From an uncultured Muribaculaceae bacterium (GTDB lineage Bacteria > Bacteroidota > Bacteroidia > Bacteroidales > Muribaculaceae): a stretch of 50,322 nucleotides of DNA. Every line of letters begins with the position of its first letter. Positions within the stretch are counted from its first letter, which is position 1. The notes below the pieces were generated by a model. It did no database searches and was not told the origin of the DNA. It saw nothing but the letters and a program-made list of their open reading frames with translations. This document shows, one piece after another, positions 32,863 through 39,593 of the stretch. A program made the translations under genes and the position numbers. The stretch is taken from contig CAJTPK010000026.1 of the NCBI GenBank assembly GCA_910578075.1, positions 1 through 50,322 on the forward strand. Reading direction: 5' to 3'.

Positions 32863-34407
32863 ATGCTGACAAAAGTATATTCCGCCGCGATTAACGGCAT
32901 CGACGCTTTCCCCGTCACAATAGAGACTGTGATGAATCCGGGTGTGGGGTTCTCTATAGTAGGCATGGCGGATCAGGCTGTCCGCGAAAGCTACCAGCGT
33001 ATGGACGCTGCCTTGCAATATTCAGGGTTCCGGTTTCCGCATTTCCGTACTACCGTCAATCTTTCTCCGGCTGACGTGCGCAAGGAGGGGGCTTCATTCG
33101 ACCTCCCGATAGCCATAGGCTTGCTGACAGCTTCGGAGATGATAAAATGCGAAAATCTCTCTGATTACATGATGATGGGGGAACTGAGTCTTGACGGCTC
33201 GGTGCTGCCCGTGAAGGGAGCGCTACCGATGGCTATAAAAGCACGTGAACTCGGTTTCAAAAGGCTTATTGTGCCGGAGGCTAATGTTACGGAAGCGGCT
33301 GTGGTGAACAAGATAGAGGTGTATGGTGTCAGCAGCCTCACGGAAGTGGCTGCGTTGCTTACCGGAGCTGAAACCCGGGAGCCGGTGAGGATCAACACCC
33401 GCGAATTGTTTTCACGTGAATTCGAATCATTCGATTTTGATTTTTCCGAGGTAAAGGGTCAGGAGGCGGTGAAGCGGGCATTCGAGGTGGCATGTGCCGG
33501 TGGTCACAACATACTGATGGTTGGACCTCCCGGAGCGGGAAAATCCATGATGGCAAAACGTCTGCCGTCAATTCTTCCGCCTCTAAGCATGGCGGAGGCG
33601 CTTGAAACCACTAAAATCCATTCAGTGGCTGGAAAACTACAGCGTGGCGCCATGCTGATGACCACACGACCTTTCCGCACGCCACATCATACGGTGTCTC
33701 CTGTGGCTCTTGTAGGTGGAGGGACAAACCCTATGCCCGGAGAGATATCGCTTGCCCATAACGGTGTTCTCTTCCTTGATGAGTTTCCTGAGTTTCCGCG
33801 TCACGTGCTTGAAGTGATGCGTCAACCTATCGAAGACAGGGTTATAACTGTGGCAAGAGCTAAATATACTGTCAATTATCCGGCGAGTTTCATGCTTGTG
33901 GCTTCGATGAATCCGTGTCCATGCGGATATTACGGGCATCCGACCAAACAGTGCACCTGTACACCGGGACAGGTCAGCAAATATATGAACAAGATATCCG
34001 GTCCGCTTCTCGATCGCATCGACATACAGGTAGAGATAGAACCGGTGGCATTTGATGACATAGCAGACAAGGCTCCTTCGGAAAGCTCCGCAGCCATCAG
34101 GGAGCGCGTGATGCGTGCCCGTAAGATACAGCAGGAGCGTTTTATCGATCTTCCCGGCATCCATTGCAACGCGCAGATGAGTTCCCGGCTGATCCGCGAA
34201 TTCGCATGGCCCGATGCGGAGGGTCTGGCACGTCTTAAGGACCGCATGACGCGTCTCAACATGTCAGCCCGCGCGTTCGACCGTATCCTTCGCGTAGCGC
34301 GCACCATCGCTGACCTTGATGGCTCCGTCAATGTCGAATCGCGTCACATCGCCGAAGCCATCGGCTACCGCTCCCTCGACCGCGCCACTTACGGCAAAAT
34401 CTTCTAA
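32863..34407 (+). CDS. comM: YifB/ComM family Mg-chelatase-like ATPase
   Basis: A AAA+ ATPase of 514 aa. In naturally transforming bacteria ComM is a helicase that promotes branch migration of incoming DNA. The N-terminal Lon-protease-like domain (about 1-170) has NPGVGFSIVGMADQAVRES and FDLPIAIGLL. The ATPase core has Walker A GPPGAGKS (residues 221-228), Walker B VLFLDEFPEF and the zinc-like segment NPCPCGYYGHPTKQCTC. The C-terminus ends in a Mg-chelatase helical domain (about 415-514). Length is typical. It is convergent with, and only 4 nt from, the broken GLPGLI gene. Competence is not shown by any other gene here. Confidence 0.9.
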   Translation: MLTKVYSAAINGIDAFPVTIETVMNPGVGFSIVGMADQAVRESYQRMDAALQYSGFRFPHFRTTVNLSPADVRKEGASFDLPIAIGLLTASEMIKCENLSDYMMMGELSLDGSVLPVKGALPMAIKARELGFKRLIVPEANVTEAAVVNKIEVYGVSSLTEVAALLTGAETREPVRINTRELFSREFESFDFDFSEVKGQEAVKRAFEVACAGGHNILMVGPPGAGKSMMAKRLPSILPPLSMAEALETTKIHSVAGKLQRGAMLMTTRPFRTPHHTVSPVALVGGGTNPMPGEISLAHNGVLFLDEFPEFPRHVLEVMRQPIEDRVITVARAKYTVNYPASFMLVASMNPCPCGYYGHPTKQCTCTPGQVSKYMNKISGPLLDRIDIQVEIEPVAFDDIADKAPSESSAAIRERVMRARKIQQERFIDLPGIHCNAQMSSRLIREFAWPDAEGLARLKDRMTRLNMSARAFDRILRVARTIADLDGSVNVESRHIAEAIGYRSLDRATYGKIF

Positions 34408-34411
34408 ATCG

Positions 34412-35272
34412 TTAGTGATAATCGGTTTCAAGGAAATCTATTTTTGTTTCTTCCCCTGTGCGGATATGGTCTGTGCCAAATTGAATTCCGGTAGCTGCTC
34501 TGTCCATGGCATTATGGTGGTCTCGGTAATTGCGCAACTGCCTTAGCATTTCAATACGAGACATCTTATCGTATTGTCGGTGAGGATATATCGGGACTAT
34601 TTCCTGATTTGAAGCCTCCAATCCGGTTGCAACGAAACTATGTTGTCCCGTAGATTCACTTGCTTCAAGAATCAAGCCCGGAAGTCCTGTAAGTTTCCAC
34701 GGGCCCTCCTGCAAAGGAATATCAGGTGTAAACCATGCCGTCCATTTCCGGCCATGATAATTTGTCGTTGCCATTACACAGTCATAGCCTAAAATATTCT
34801 TTGTCGAGTCGGAAACTTCCCATTCAATCTCTCCAAGTGGCTCGGTGTAGTAACCCTGTTCAATAGAACCGGCCTTATCATAGACGGTCATATGATTATC
34901 GGTAGCGGAGCGGAATATATAAAGAAATGTCTTGTAAGCTATTCCATCCATTGCACTCCTGTCTTTCGTTTAGGTATATCTTTTGATAGCTTCTTTAAGG
35001 AGTTGATGGCTGATAGCTCTACCTTGTGGAGTAGAATCAAGAGAATCCTTGAACTCCGTTTTCGTATTATAAAATTTCGACTGCTCCTTGTTAGCCAAGA
35101 GGACAAAAGGGATATCACGTTTTATTATTCCGTCAGAGCCTCTGACGAATGTCTCATGATAGGTGTAACCTACCTTAATCTCGGCGCGTGGATATTCCTT
35201 TTTCTTTTTCGCCGATACGTCAATGATGGCAAAGAAAGCTATTAATGTGATAATGATGGATTGTCGGTTCAT
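34412..35272 (-). pseudogene. GLPGLI family protein, interrupted by one in-frame stop
   Basis: Two open stretches in the same frame make one GLPGLI family (TIGR01200-type) protein of about 286 codons. The N-terminal part starts at ATG 35272 with a signal peptide (MNRQSIIITLIAFFAI...) and runs to KEAIKRYT. A single TAA at 34970-34972 (codon 101) interrupts it. Translation in the same frame continues TKDRSAMDGIAYKTFLYIF through to the family hallmark WKLTGLPGLILEA. A CAA-to-TAA change would explain the stop. Everything else is intact, so this is either a recent pseudogene or a sequencing error. Restart at ATG 34951 would make a product without a signal peptide. The role of the family is unknown; members are secreted and often cluster near surface proteins. 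Confidence 0.85.
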
Positions 35273-35307
35273 GTCGTTAATGTTTGATGAGACGGATTTA
35301 AACAAAG

Positions 35308-35355
35308 CAAAGATACAAAAAATAAAATTAAAAACTCTAAACAAATGTTTAGAGT
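35308..35355 (-). promoter_or_regulatory. Promoter region and inverted repeat upstream of the GLPGLI gene
   Basis: On the minus strand, TATCTTTG (35308-35315) matches TAnnTTTG, 36 nt before the GLPGLI ATG. Just upstream is an inverted repeat ACTCTAAACA-AA-TGTTTAGAGT (35334-35355), positioned where an activator or repressor would bind. No good -33 box is present at 20 bp. Confidence 0.4.
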
Positions 35356-35439
35356 CAAGCATTTTAATTCAATTTACCGAACGAACAACAGTAAACTAAA
35401 TTAATAAGCATATATTTCCACAATGCCATAGCAAATTTG

Positions 35440-35561
35440 TCGGGACGGAACCTCGAAGAGGTGGAATAATTGTAACCCTGCATCGAGATGGATGAGGAAC
35501 GAAATCCATCGATGGTGTAGGGTTTAACCAAACCGCGGCAAACGGCTTCGAAGAAGTCGAT
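35440..35561 (-). repeat. Structured dispersed repeat, copy A
   Basis: About 122 bp containing three stem-loops: ACCTC-GAA-GAGGT (35450-35462), a long central stem (35474-35524) enclosing the invariant loop GAGGAACGAA, and GGCTTC-GAA-GAAGTC (35544-35558). It is nearly identical in its loops to copy B at 39082-39203, which is in the opposite orientation. A frame open across it is not considered coding. Strand is given relative to the immunity genes it borders; the true transcribed strand is unknown. The gap 35273-35692 otherwise holds only the GLPGLI promoter region and one hairpin. Confidence 0.75.
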
Positions 35562-35604
35562 TAATAATTCCTGCGTCCGGTAGATTTGGAACATTTATCA
35601 TCCC

Positions 35605-35650
35605 GAACGCTGAACTCCGCGTTCATAAAGTGAAACGAAGTTCTGCGTTC
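35605..35650 (-). terminator. Hairpin downstream of the immunity gene operon
   Basis: GAACGC-T-GAACT (35605-35616) pairs with AGTTC-T-GCGTTC (35639-35650), 11 bp with one T-T mismatch. It lies 42 nt past the last immunity stop codon. No T tract follows, so terminator function is uncertain. Confidence 0.4.
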
Positions 35651-35692
35651 TAACTATTAAGGTTCAAGATTTACCGGACATCATTAAATTTT

Positions 35693-36508
35693 CTACTCTG
35701 CTGAGTCCCACATCTTATTGAATTCATCCTCGGTTATGAAATTCTGGGCTTTCCAGTTGGTGTCGGAAAACTTCTTGCGTACGATATCCATACCGTTCAG
35801 TACAGCTTCATCTCGGCTGACTTTTGTCATTTTTCCATTGACAGGCAATACAGCACTTTCAAAAAAATTCCCTTTGAAGCATATGTAGATTTCATTACCG
35901 TCCGACATGTCTTTGATATAGCTTTTGTATTCAGGACGGGGAATTCTTTTCAGAATCTCATAGACCTCATTTGTTATAGGATAATATCCGCGTTCCATCC
36001 GATTCTTGATATTAAGGTATGACATTATATATCCCAACTCGACTACATCATGATATTTATCAGGAAGGATTCCAATTTGGGTCCATTTCTCATTAATTCT
36101 CCAGATAAACCAGTTGGTTAATGGATCAACTTCAATTTCAGCAAATTTATATGTGGATGACGTGTCATCAATTGTGTCACAGGTCTGTCCAAAAATCACC
36201 TTTTTGAAGCCATCTTCATCGACATTTTTTGAATTTCCTATTTTATGCCACGTATTAAAATGTATCCCTGCTTTTAATATGGTATGCGCATAGAAGTCAA
36301 CCTCATCTGCTAAAATGTCATCAATGGCTACATCTGTGTCAATAGGATAATGCTTCTTAAATACCCTTATGACCTGACCGTTAAGATATTCGCAGTCTCT
36401 TGTTACATATTGGAAAAATCCTTTTGTATTATTGGAAAATTTCACGCAGAATACATCACCGATCTTAGTGACGATTCGTTTAGGCTTTTGTCTCTCTGTA
36501 TTTGCCAT
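35693..36508 (-). CDS. Imm26-like immunity protein (paralogue 1, promoter-distal)
   Basis: A soluble 271-aa protein. Its opening KPKRIVTKIGDVFCVKF and the following YFQYVTRD-type strand resemble immunity protein 26 / HocA-like proteins of polymorphic toxin systems (family recall: charged start, TKIGDxFxV, aromatic strand). Other shared landmarks are VDFYAHTIL, a W-IWRI segment, RIPRPEYKSYI, YICFKGNFFE, and the C-terminal FITEDEFNKMWD. ATG 36508 is chosen because the frame above it overlaps the upstream paralogue and because MANTERQKPKR aligns with the start of both paralogues. Gap to the upstream gene is 13 nt. It is the most diverged of the three. The target toxin is unknown. Confidence 0.75.
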   Translation of the reverse strand: MANTERQKPKRIVTKIGDVFCVKFSNNTKGFFQYVTRDCEYLNGQVIRVFKKHYPIDTDVAIDDILADEVDFYAHTILKAGIHFNTWHKIGNSKNVDEDGFKKVIFGQTCDTIDDTSSTYKFAEIEVDPLTNWFIWRINEKWTQIGILPDKYHDVVELGYIMSYLNIKNRMERGYYPITNEVYEILKRIPRPEYKSYIKDMSDGNEIYICFKGNFFESAVLPVNGKMTKVSRDEAVLNGMDIVRKKFSDTNWKAQNFITEDEFNKMWDSAE

Positions 36509-36521
36509 ATCGTTATCTTCA

Positions 36522-37337
36522 TTAGTGAGATTGGTTCGCAGCATCCCATGCTTGATAGAACTCCTCCTCGGTGATGAACTCACGGTATTTCCAATTGGTA
36601 TCGGAGAACTTTCCATTTTGTAATTCCTCATATACAGGATTATCCTCATCAGCACTGATCCTTACGAGTTTCTCACCTTTTTTGACCACACCTTTCTCAA
36701 AATCATTACCCTTGAAACACAGATAGGTTTGTCGACTTTCATTTTCTCGTCTAACATAGCTATGAACTTCCGGTCGAGGATATCTTTTTAGAACCTCATT
36801 CATCGGATTATTATTAGTATAATATCCTAATTTTATCCTATTGACAATTTGATGGAAGGCAATTACATCTCCTTGATAGACTTTATCAATTAATGATACT
36901 GGAAATGATCCAACATTAACCATATCCTGTCCGATATGCCATATTTCCCAATTATCCAATGGATTTATTTTTTGAATTATATTGTTGGATAAAATAGTAA
37001 AGTCGAAAGGTACGGTTGTGAACAAAATATTTTGTATATTTTCTTCTCCTATATCACTTGATTTACCAATCTTGTACCAATTATCAAAATCTATTCCTGC
37101 TCTCAGAATTGTATGTGCATAAAAATCCACCTTGTCTTTGACAATATTCTCAATATTAACATCCTGGTCAATAGGATAATGAGTGTAGAATGCGCGTATC
37201 ACCGAGCTGTTGAGCTGGGTCATGTCCTTTGCGATGTATTGGAAATATCCTTTTGTGTTATCAGGAAATTCCACACAGAATACATCACCTATCTTTGTCA
37301 CAACCCGTTTGGGCTTTTTTCTCACCGTCTTTGCCAT
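36522..37337 (-). CDS. Imm26-like immunity protein (paralogue 2)
   Basis: A 271-aa paralogue in the middle of the tandem trio. It is almost identical to paralogue 3 over its first 95 residues (KKPKRVVTKIGDVFCVEF, YFQYIAKDMTQLNSSVIRAF, GKSSDIG), then strongly diverged in the middle (about 100-190), then similar again (RYPRPEVHSYVRR, YLCFKGNDFEKG, FSDTNW, FITEEEFYQAWD). A conserved frame with a hypervariable centre is what one expects of immunity proteins that diversify toxin specificity. It lacks a signal peptide, so it would act in the cytosol. It is separated from its neighbours by 13 and 22 nt, forming one operon. Lower GC than surrounding core genes suggests transfer. Confidence 0.75.
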   Translation of the reverse strand: MAKTVRKKPKRVVTKIGDVFCVEFPDNTKGYFQYIAKDMTQLNSSVIRAFYTHYPIDQDVNIENIVKDKVDFYAHTILRAGIDFDNWYKIGKSSDIGEENIQNILFTTVPFDFTILSNNIIQKINPLDNWEIWHIGQDMVNVGSFPVSLIDKVYQGDVIAFHQIVNRIKLGYYTNNNPMNEVLKRYPRPEVHSYVRRENESRQTYLCFKGNDFEKGVVKKGEKLVRISADEDNPVYEELQNGKFSDTNWKYREFITEEEFYQAWDAANQSH

Positions 37338-37359
37338 AATGCCATCTCTGTTTATTAAA

Positions 37360-38166
37360 TCAGTTTACAGCATTCCAGACCTGATTGAATTCATCTTCAG
37401 TGATAAAGTCATCGAAATCCCAATTGGTATCAGAGAATTTCCCTTTCTGTAACTGTTCATATGCGGGAATATTCTCATCCGCGCAGATTCTTACAGTACT
37501 ATCACCATCCTTGACTATTCCCCTCTCGAATTCATTCCCCTTGAAACACAAGTATGTCACTATGTCTCCTTCATTCCGCCTAAGATAGCTGTGAACTTCT
37601 GGTCGGGGGTATCTTTTAATAATTTCATATTCCGGATCTGTATTATTATAATATCCCGTATACATTCTTTGAATAATCTCAAAGTCAGGAAACACTGGAC
37701 CTGAATATGCAACTTTAGCGAGGTCTGGATTAAGAGTGCCGACTCTGATCATATCATGTCCAATACGCCAGATTGTCCAATTCTCCAAAGGATTTACCTC
37801 GTGTATATATGGTTTTGATAAATCCCCTCTAAATCTATTTGCAGTCGCAAATAGAATCTTGGTCAACTGCTCTTCTCCGATATCACTTGATTTACCTATT
37901 TTATACCAATTGTCAAAATCAATTCCACCTCTTAAGACCGTATGAGCATAAAAATCTACCTTGTCCTTAACGACATCCTCAATCTTTACATCCTGTTCAA
38001 TGGGATAATGTGTATAGAATGCGCGTATTACCGAGCTGTTGAGTTGGGTCATGTCCTTTGCTATATATTGAAAATATCCTTTCGTGTTGTCGGGAAACTC
38101 TACACAGAATATATCTCCTATCTTTGTCACAACGCGCTTGGGCTTTTTTCTCTCCATCTTTACCAT
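37360..38166 (-). CDS. Imm26-like immunity protein (paralogue 1 of operon order, toxin-proximal)
   Basis: A 268-aa paralogue and the first gene of the minus-strand operon. It has the same layout as the other two: N-terminal KPKRVVTKIGDIFCVEF, YFQYIAKDMTQLNSSVIRAF, VDFYAHTVLRGGIDFDNW, a variable centre, then RYPRPEVHSYLRR, YLCFKGNEFERG and FITEDEFNQVWN. Start 38166 (MVKMERKK) is given; ATG 38157 is an alternative. The start lies just 4 nt after the stop codon of a toxin-tail remnant (38171-38314), the spacing usual between a toxin gene and its cognate immunity gene. It is therefore the best candidate for the original partner of the lost toxin. No separate promoter was found, as expected if it was transcribed with the toxin. 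Confidence 0.78.
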   Translation of the reverse strand: MVKMERKKPKRVVTKIGDIFCVEFPDNTKGYFQYIAKDMTQLNSSVIRAFYTHYPIEQDVKIEDVVKDKVDFYAHTVLRGGIDFDNWYKIGKSSDIGEEQLTKILFATANRFRGDLSKPYIHEVNPLENWTIWRIGHDMIRVGTLNPDLAKVAYSGPVFPDFEIIQRMYTGYYNNTDPEYEIIKRYPRPEVHSYLRRNEGDIVTYLCFKGNEFERGIVKDGDSTVRICADENIPAYEQLQKGKFSDTNWDFDDFITEDEFNQVWNAVN

Positions 38167-38170
38167 ATAA

Positions 38171-38314
38171 TTATTTTTTCTTATAAATTGATTCCATTAT
38201 TCCATATTTGCTCCAAAATTTCGGAGCAATCTCGTTGCGCTGATTTAATAAATCACCGCCATATTTCCCCAATCCATATTGGTTTATAAATGTCTGTTCC
38301 TGAATCCGGGCTCC
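38171..38314 (-). pseudogene. C-terminal remnant of a polymorphic toxin
   Basis: An open stretch of 47 codons plus stop, with no start codon, preceded in frame by TAA (38315-38317). It reads IQEQTFINQYGLGKYGG, then DLLNQRNEIAPKFWSKYGI, and ends in a lysine-rich tail. This EQ-x-FIN-x-YG, GG-x-LLN and P-x-FW-x-K-YG pattern is characteristic of the extreme C-termini of Rhs/YD-repeat and related polymorphic toxins in Bacteroidota (recalled, not searched). Nothing of the Rhs shell or delivery module is left. It ends 4 nt before the first immunity gene, in the same direction, which is the toxin-immunity arrangement. The remnant cannot itself encode an active toxin. Confidence 0.65.
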
Positions 38315-38455
38315 TTAATGACATGGCTTTACGCACAGTCCTCTGTCCCTTGCGTGTGATATGGAATCGGTGTCCGCAGTTTTTTCAGTTGCACCGAGAT
38401 GGATACAACTTAAGATAAGGGTATAGAATAAGATATGAAGATGGCGGTTGATCAT
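38315..38455 (-). CDS. 46-aa lipoprotein-like fragment
   Basis: A short frame from ATG 38453-38455 to TAA 38315-38317. It begins with a basic N-terminus and hydrophobic stretch ending LILSC, shaped like a lipoprotein signal (Cys17), followed by a charged segment TEKTADTDSISHARDRG. It is in the same frame as the toxin tail immediately downstream, separated only by the stop codon. It may be the truncated start of an unrelated lipoprotein gene joined to the toxin tail by deletion. Whether it is expressed is unknown; no consensus promoter precedes it. Low confidence as a functional gene. Confidence 0.35.
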   Translation of the reverse strand: MINRHLHILFYTLILSCIHLGATEKTADTDSISHARDRGLCVKPCH

Positions 38456-38528
38456 GATTATATATCAGTTAGGTTGAGATTTTCAGATATAGCGGAATGA
38501 GTACACACACAATGCTATATTGTGTGCG

Positions 38529-38590
38529 GCAAATGTAGTCAATAAATCTAAACAGTGCAACTTTCGGGCAATAAAACTACAATTAAATAT
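38529..38590 (+). repeat. 62-bp direct repeat, copy 1
   Basis: Nearly identical to 39389-39450, sharing the core AACAGTGCAACTTTCGGGCA and the end AATTAAATAT. The two copies lie 860 bp apart in the same orientation and bracket MITE-like copy 2, structured repeat B and most of the immunity remnant. Confidence 0.85.
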
Positions 38591-38668
38591 ATCGGTGTCC
38601 TGTAAATATGCACAACCATCATAAATATTGGAATTTAGATCTTGACAAGATCTGTTATATGGTCGTAC

Positions 38669-38870
38669 ACACGCAGAGACGCAGCGGTGCAAAGTATAGA
38701 GTTGGCAGGTCCGGTGTTAAAGATTACAGAGAATCGCGTGGCGATTTAGGCAACGCGCAGAGCAGGAGAGGCAGACTCTGCGTCTCGGCAGGAGTGGCAA
38801 CGACCTCCGCACCGGATTGACAGGCATAAATTCTTTGCGACTCAGCGGCTCTGCGTGATTTAAAATTTTA
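38669..38870. mobile_element. MITE-like element, copy 2 (longer, decayed)
   Basis: The first 116 bp align closely to copy 1 (12844 onward), including the identical core GAGAATCGCGTGGCGATTTA. An extra segment of about 65 bp (38785-38848) follows, with a second CTCTGCG end and TAAAATTTTA at 38861-38870. The left outer AT-rich end of copy 1 is missing. Confidence 0.65.
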
Positions 38871-39081
38871 TAGTGCCGATATTTTAAACTACTTCTGAGT
38901 CAACTCCGATCAGTCATAAGACATAGATTAGTTTCTTGTGACAGAGACTTGTGTAGAAATAAAACGATTCAACACAGTAGGTTAAATTCGTTTGCCGGAC
39001 ACCAATAATTTTAAACTTTATTTTTAATCTGTTGAGTTCAAAGTTTAATTGTTAAAGTTGCCATTATATATTGTCTAATTG

Positions 39082-39203
39082 GTCGACTTCTTCGAAGCCG
39101 TTGGTCGCGGACTGCGTTGACACCGCACCATCGATGGATTTCGTTCCTCATCCATCTCGATACGGTGTTACAATTAATCCAGCTCTTCGAGCTTTCGCCC
39201 CGG
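39082..39203 (+). repeat. Structured dispersed repeat, copy B (inverted)
   Basis: Reverse-complement relative of copy A (35440-35561). The stem at 39181-39193 reads AGCTC-TTC-GAGCT where A has a C-G pair in place of G-C at the second position. In the central stem 39120-39125 pairs with 39163-39168. The loops are unchanged. Confidence 0.75.
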
Positions 39204-39257
39204 AAACGTCGCGTCTGTGTATTGCTCGATGGAGCTATGACCAATACTAATTAGCGT

Positions 39258-39397
39258 CTATGCTATGGTTTCTATGGGACTGTGGTCAAAAAATATCGTG
39301 TCTGATAAAATCAAAGCATCCTTACGGCTAATCCTGGCCAAATTCCCGTCAATTTGAATCACCGCTTTTCAAAATAATTCCTTTTGAAGCAAAAGTA
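39258..39397 (-). pseudogene. Frameshifted remnant of a fourth Imm26-like gene
   Basis: On the minus strand, 39397 downward reads YFCFKRNYFEK in one frame, aligning with YLCFKGNDFEKG of the intact paralogues. Restoring one base in the following A run continues it as AVIQIDGNLARISRKDAL, aligning with AVLPVNGKMTKVSRDEAV of paralogue 1. It then reads to a TAG at 39258-39260 without the family C-terminus. Only about 46 codons remain. The remnant lies just outside structured repeat B and in the same orientation as the intact trio, showing that the array was once longer. Confidence 0.7.
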
Positions 39398-39450
39398 GCT
39401 AATAAATCCAAACAGTGCAACTTTCGGGCAATGAAATTATAATTAAATAT
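39389..39450 (+). repeat. 62-bp direct repeat, copy 2
   Basis: Second copy of 38529-38590, about 90 percent identical by eye. It abuts the immunity remnant and ends about 55 bp before the -7 box of the receptor gene. Confidence 0.85.
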
Positions 39451-39505
39451 TAATGGGGTGATTGAACTTTTTCTTATTTAGAATCATTATAATTAGAGAA
39501 AAATG

Positions 39506-39513
39506 TAAATTTG
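39506..39513 (+). promoter_or_regulatory. -7 box of the second TonB-dependent receptor gene
   Basis: TAAATTTG matches TAnnTTTG exactly. A good -33 TTTG at 20 bp is lacking (TTTA at 39477), so activation may be needed. Confidence 0.45.
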
Positions 39514-39516
39514 CAG

Positions 39517-39568
39517 GATTATTTGCAATAATTGTAAATAATCTTGTGCTCCGGAACGATAGCCGGAG
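39517..39568 (+). other. Two-hairpin leader of the second receptor gene
   Basis: GATTATTT/AAATAATC (39517-39524 with 39536-39543) and CTCCGG/CCGGAG (39549-39554 with 39563-39568) lie between the -7 box and the start codon. Neither the cobalamin nor another known riboswitch consensus is visible. Confidence 0.4.
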
Positions 39569-39593
39569 TTATATAACCCAAAATTTTCCATAT

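Larger units (their letters stand above)
38456..39257. other. 802-bp gene-free repeat-rich stretch
   Basis: No supported coding frame. It contains a hairpin CACACAAT/ATTGTGTG (38506-38526), direct repeat copy 1 (38529-38590), a 17-nt palindrome AGATCTTG-A-CAAGATCT (38637-38653), MITE-like copy 2 (38669-38870), an AT-rich stretch with inverted repeat TTAAACTTT/AAAGTTTAA (39011-39048) and structured repeat copy B (39082-39203). Confidence 0.7.

Noticed and set aside
35364..35594. A 76-aa open frame on the minus strand
   Set aside because: It coincides with structured repeat copy A, and the differences from copy B follow base-pairing rather than codon constraints.
36509..36655. 49-residue N-terminal extension of the promoter-distal immunity gene
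   Set aside because: It overlaps the 3' end of the upstream paralogue in another frame; both paralogues start at the position equivalent to 36508.
39038..39244. A 68-aa open frame on the minus strand
   Set aside because: It is produced by structured repeat copy B; no independent protein features.
39462..39593. 44-residue N-terminal extension of the second receptor
   Set aside because: It spans the -7 box and hairpins, and the signal peptide starts at ATG 39594.
39514..39593. Cobalamin riboswitch before the second receptor
   Set aside because: The leader is too short and lacks the conserved B12-box bases.
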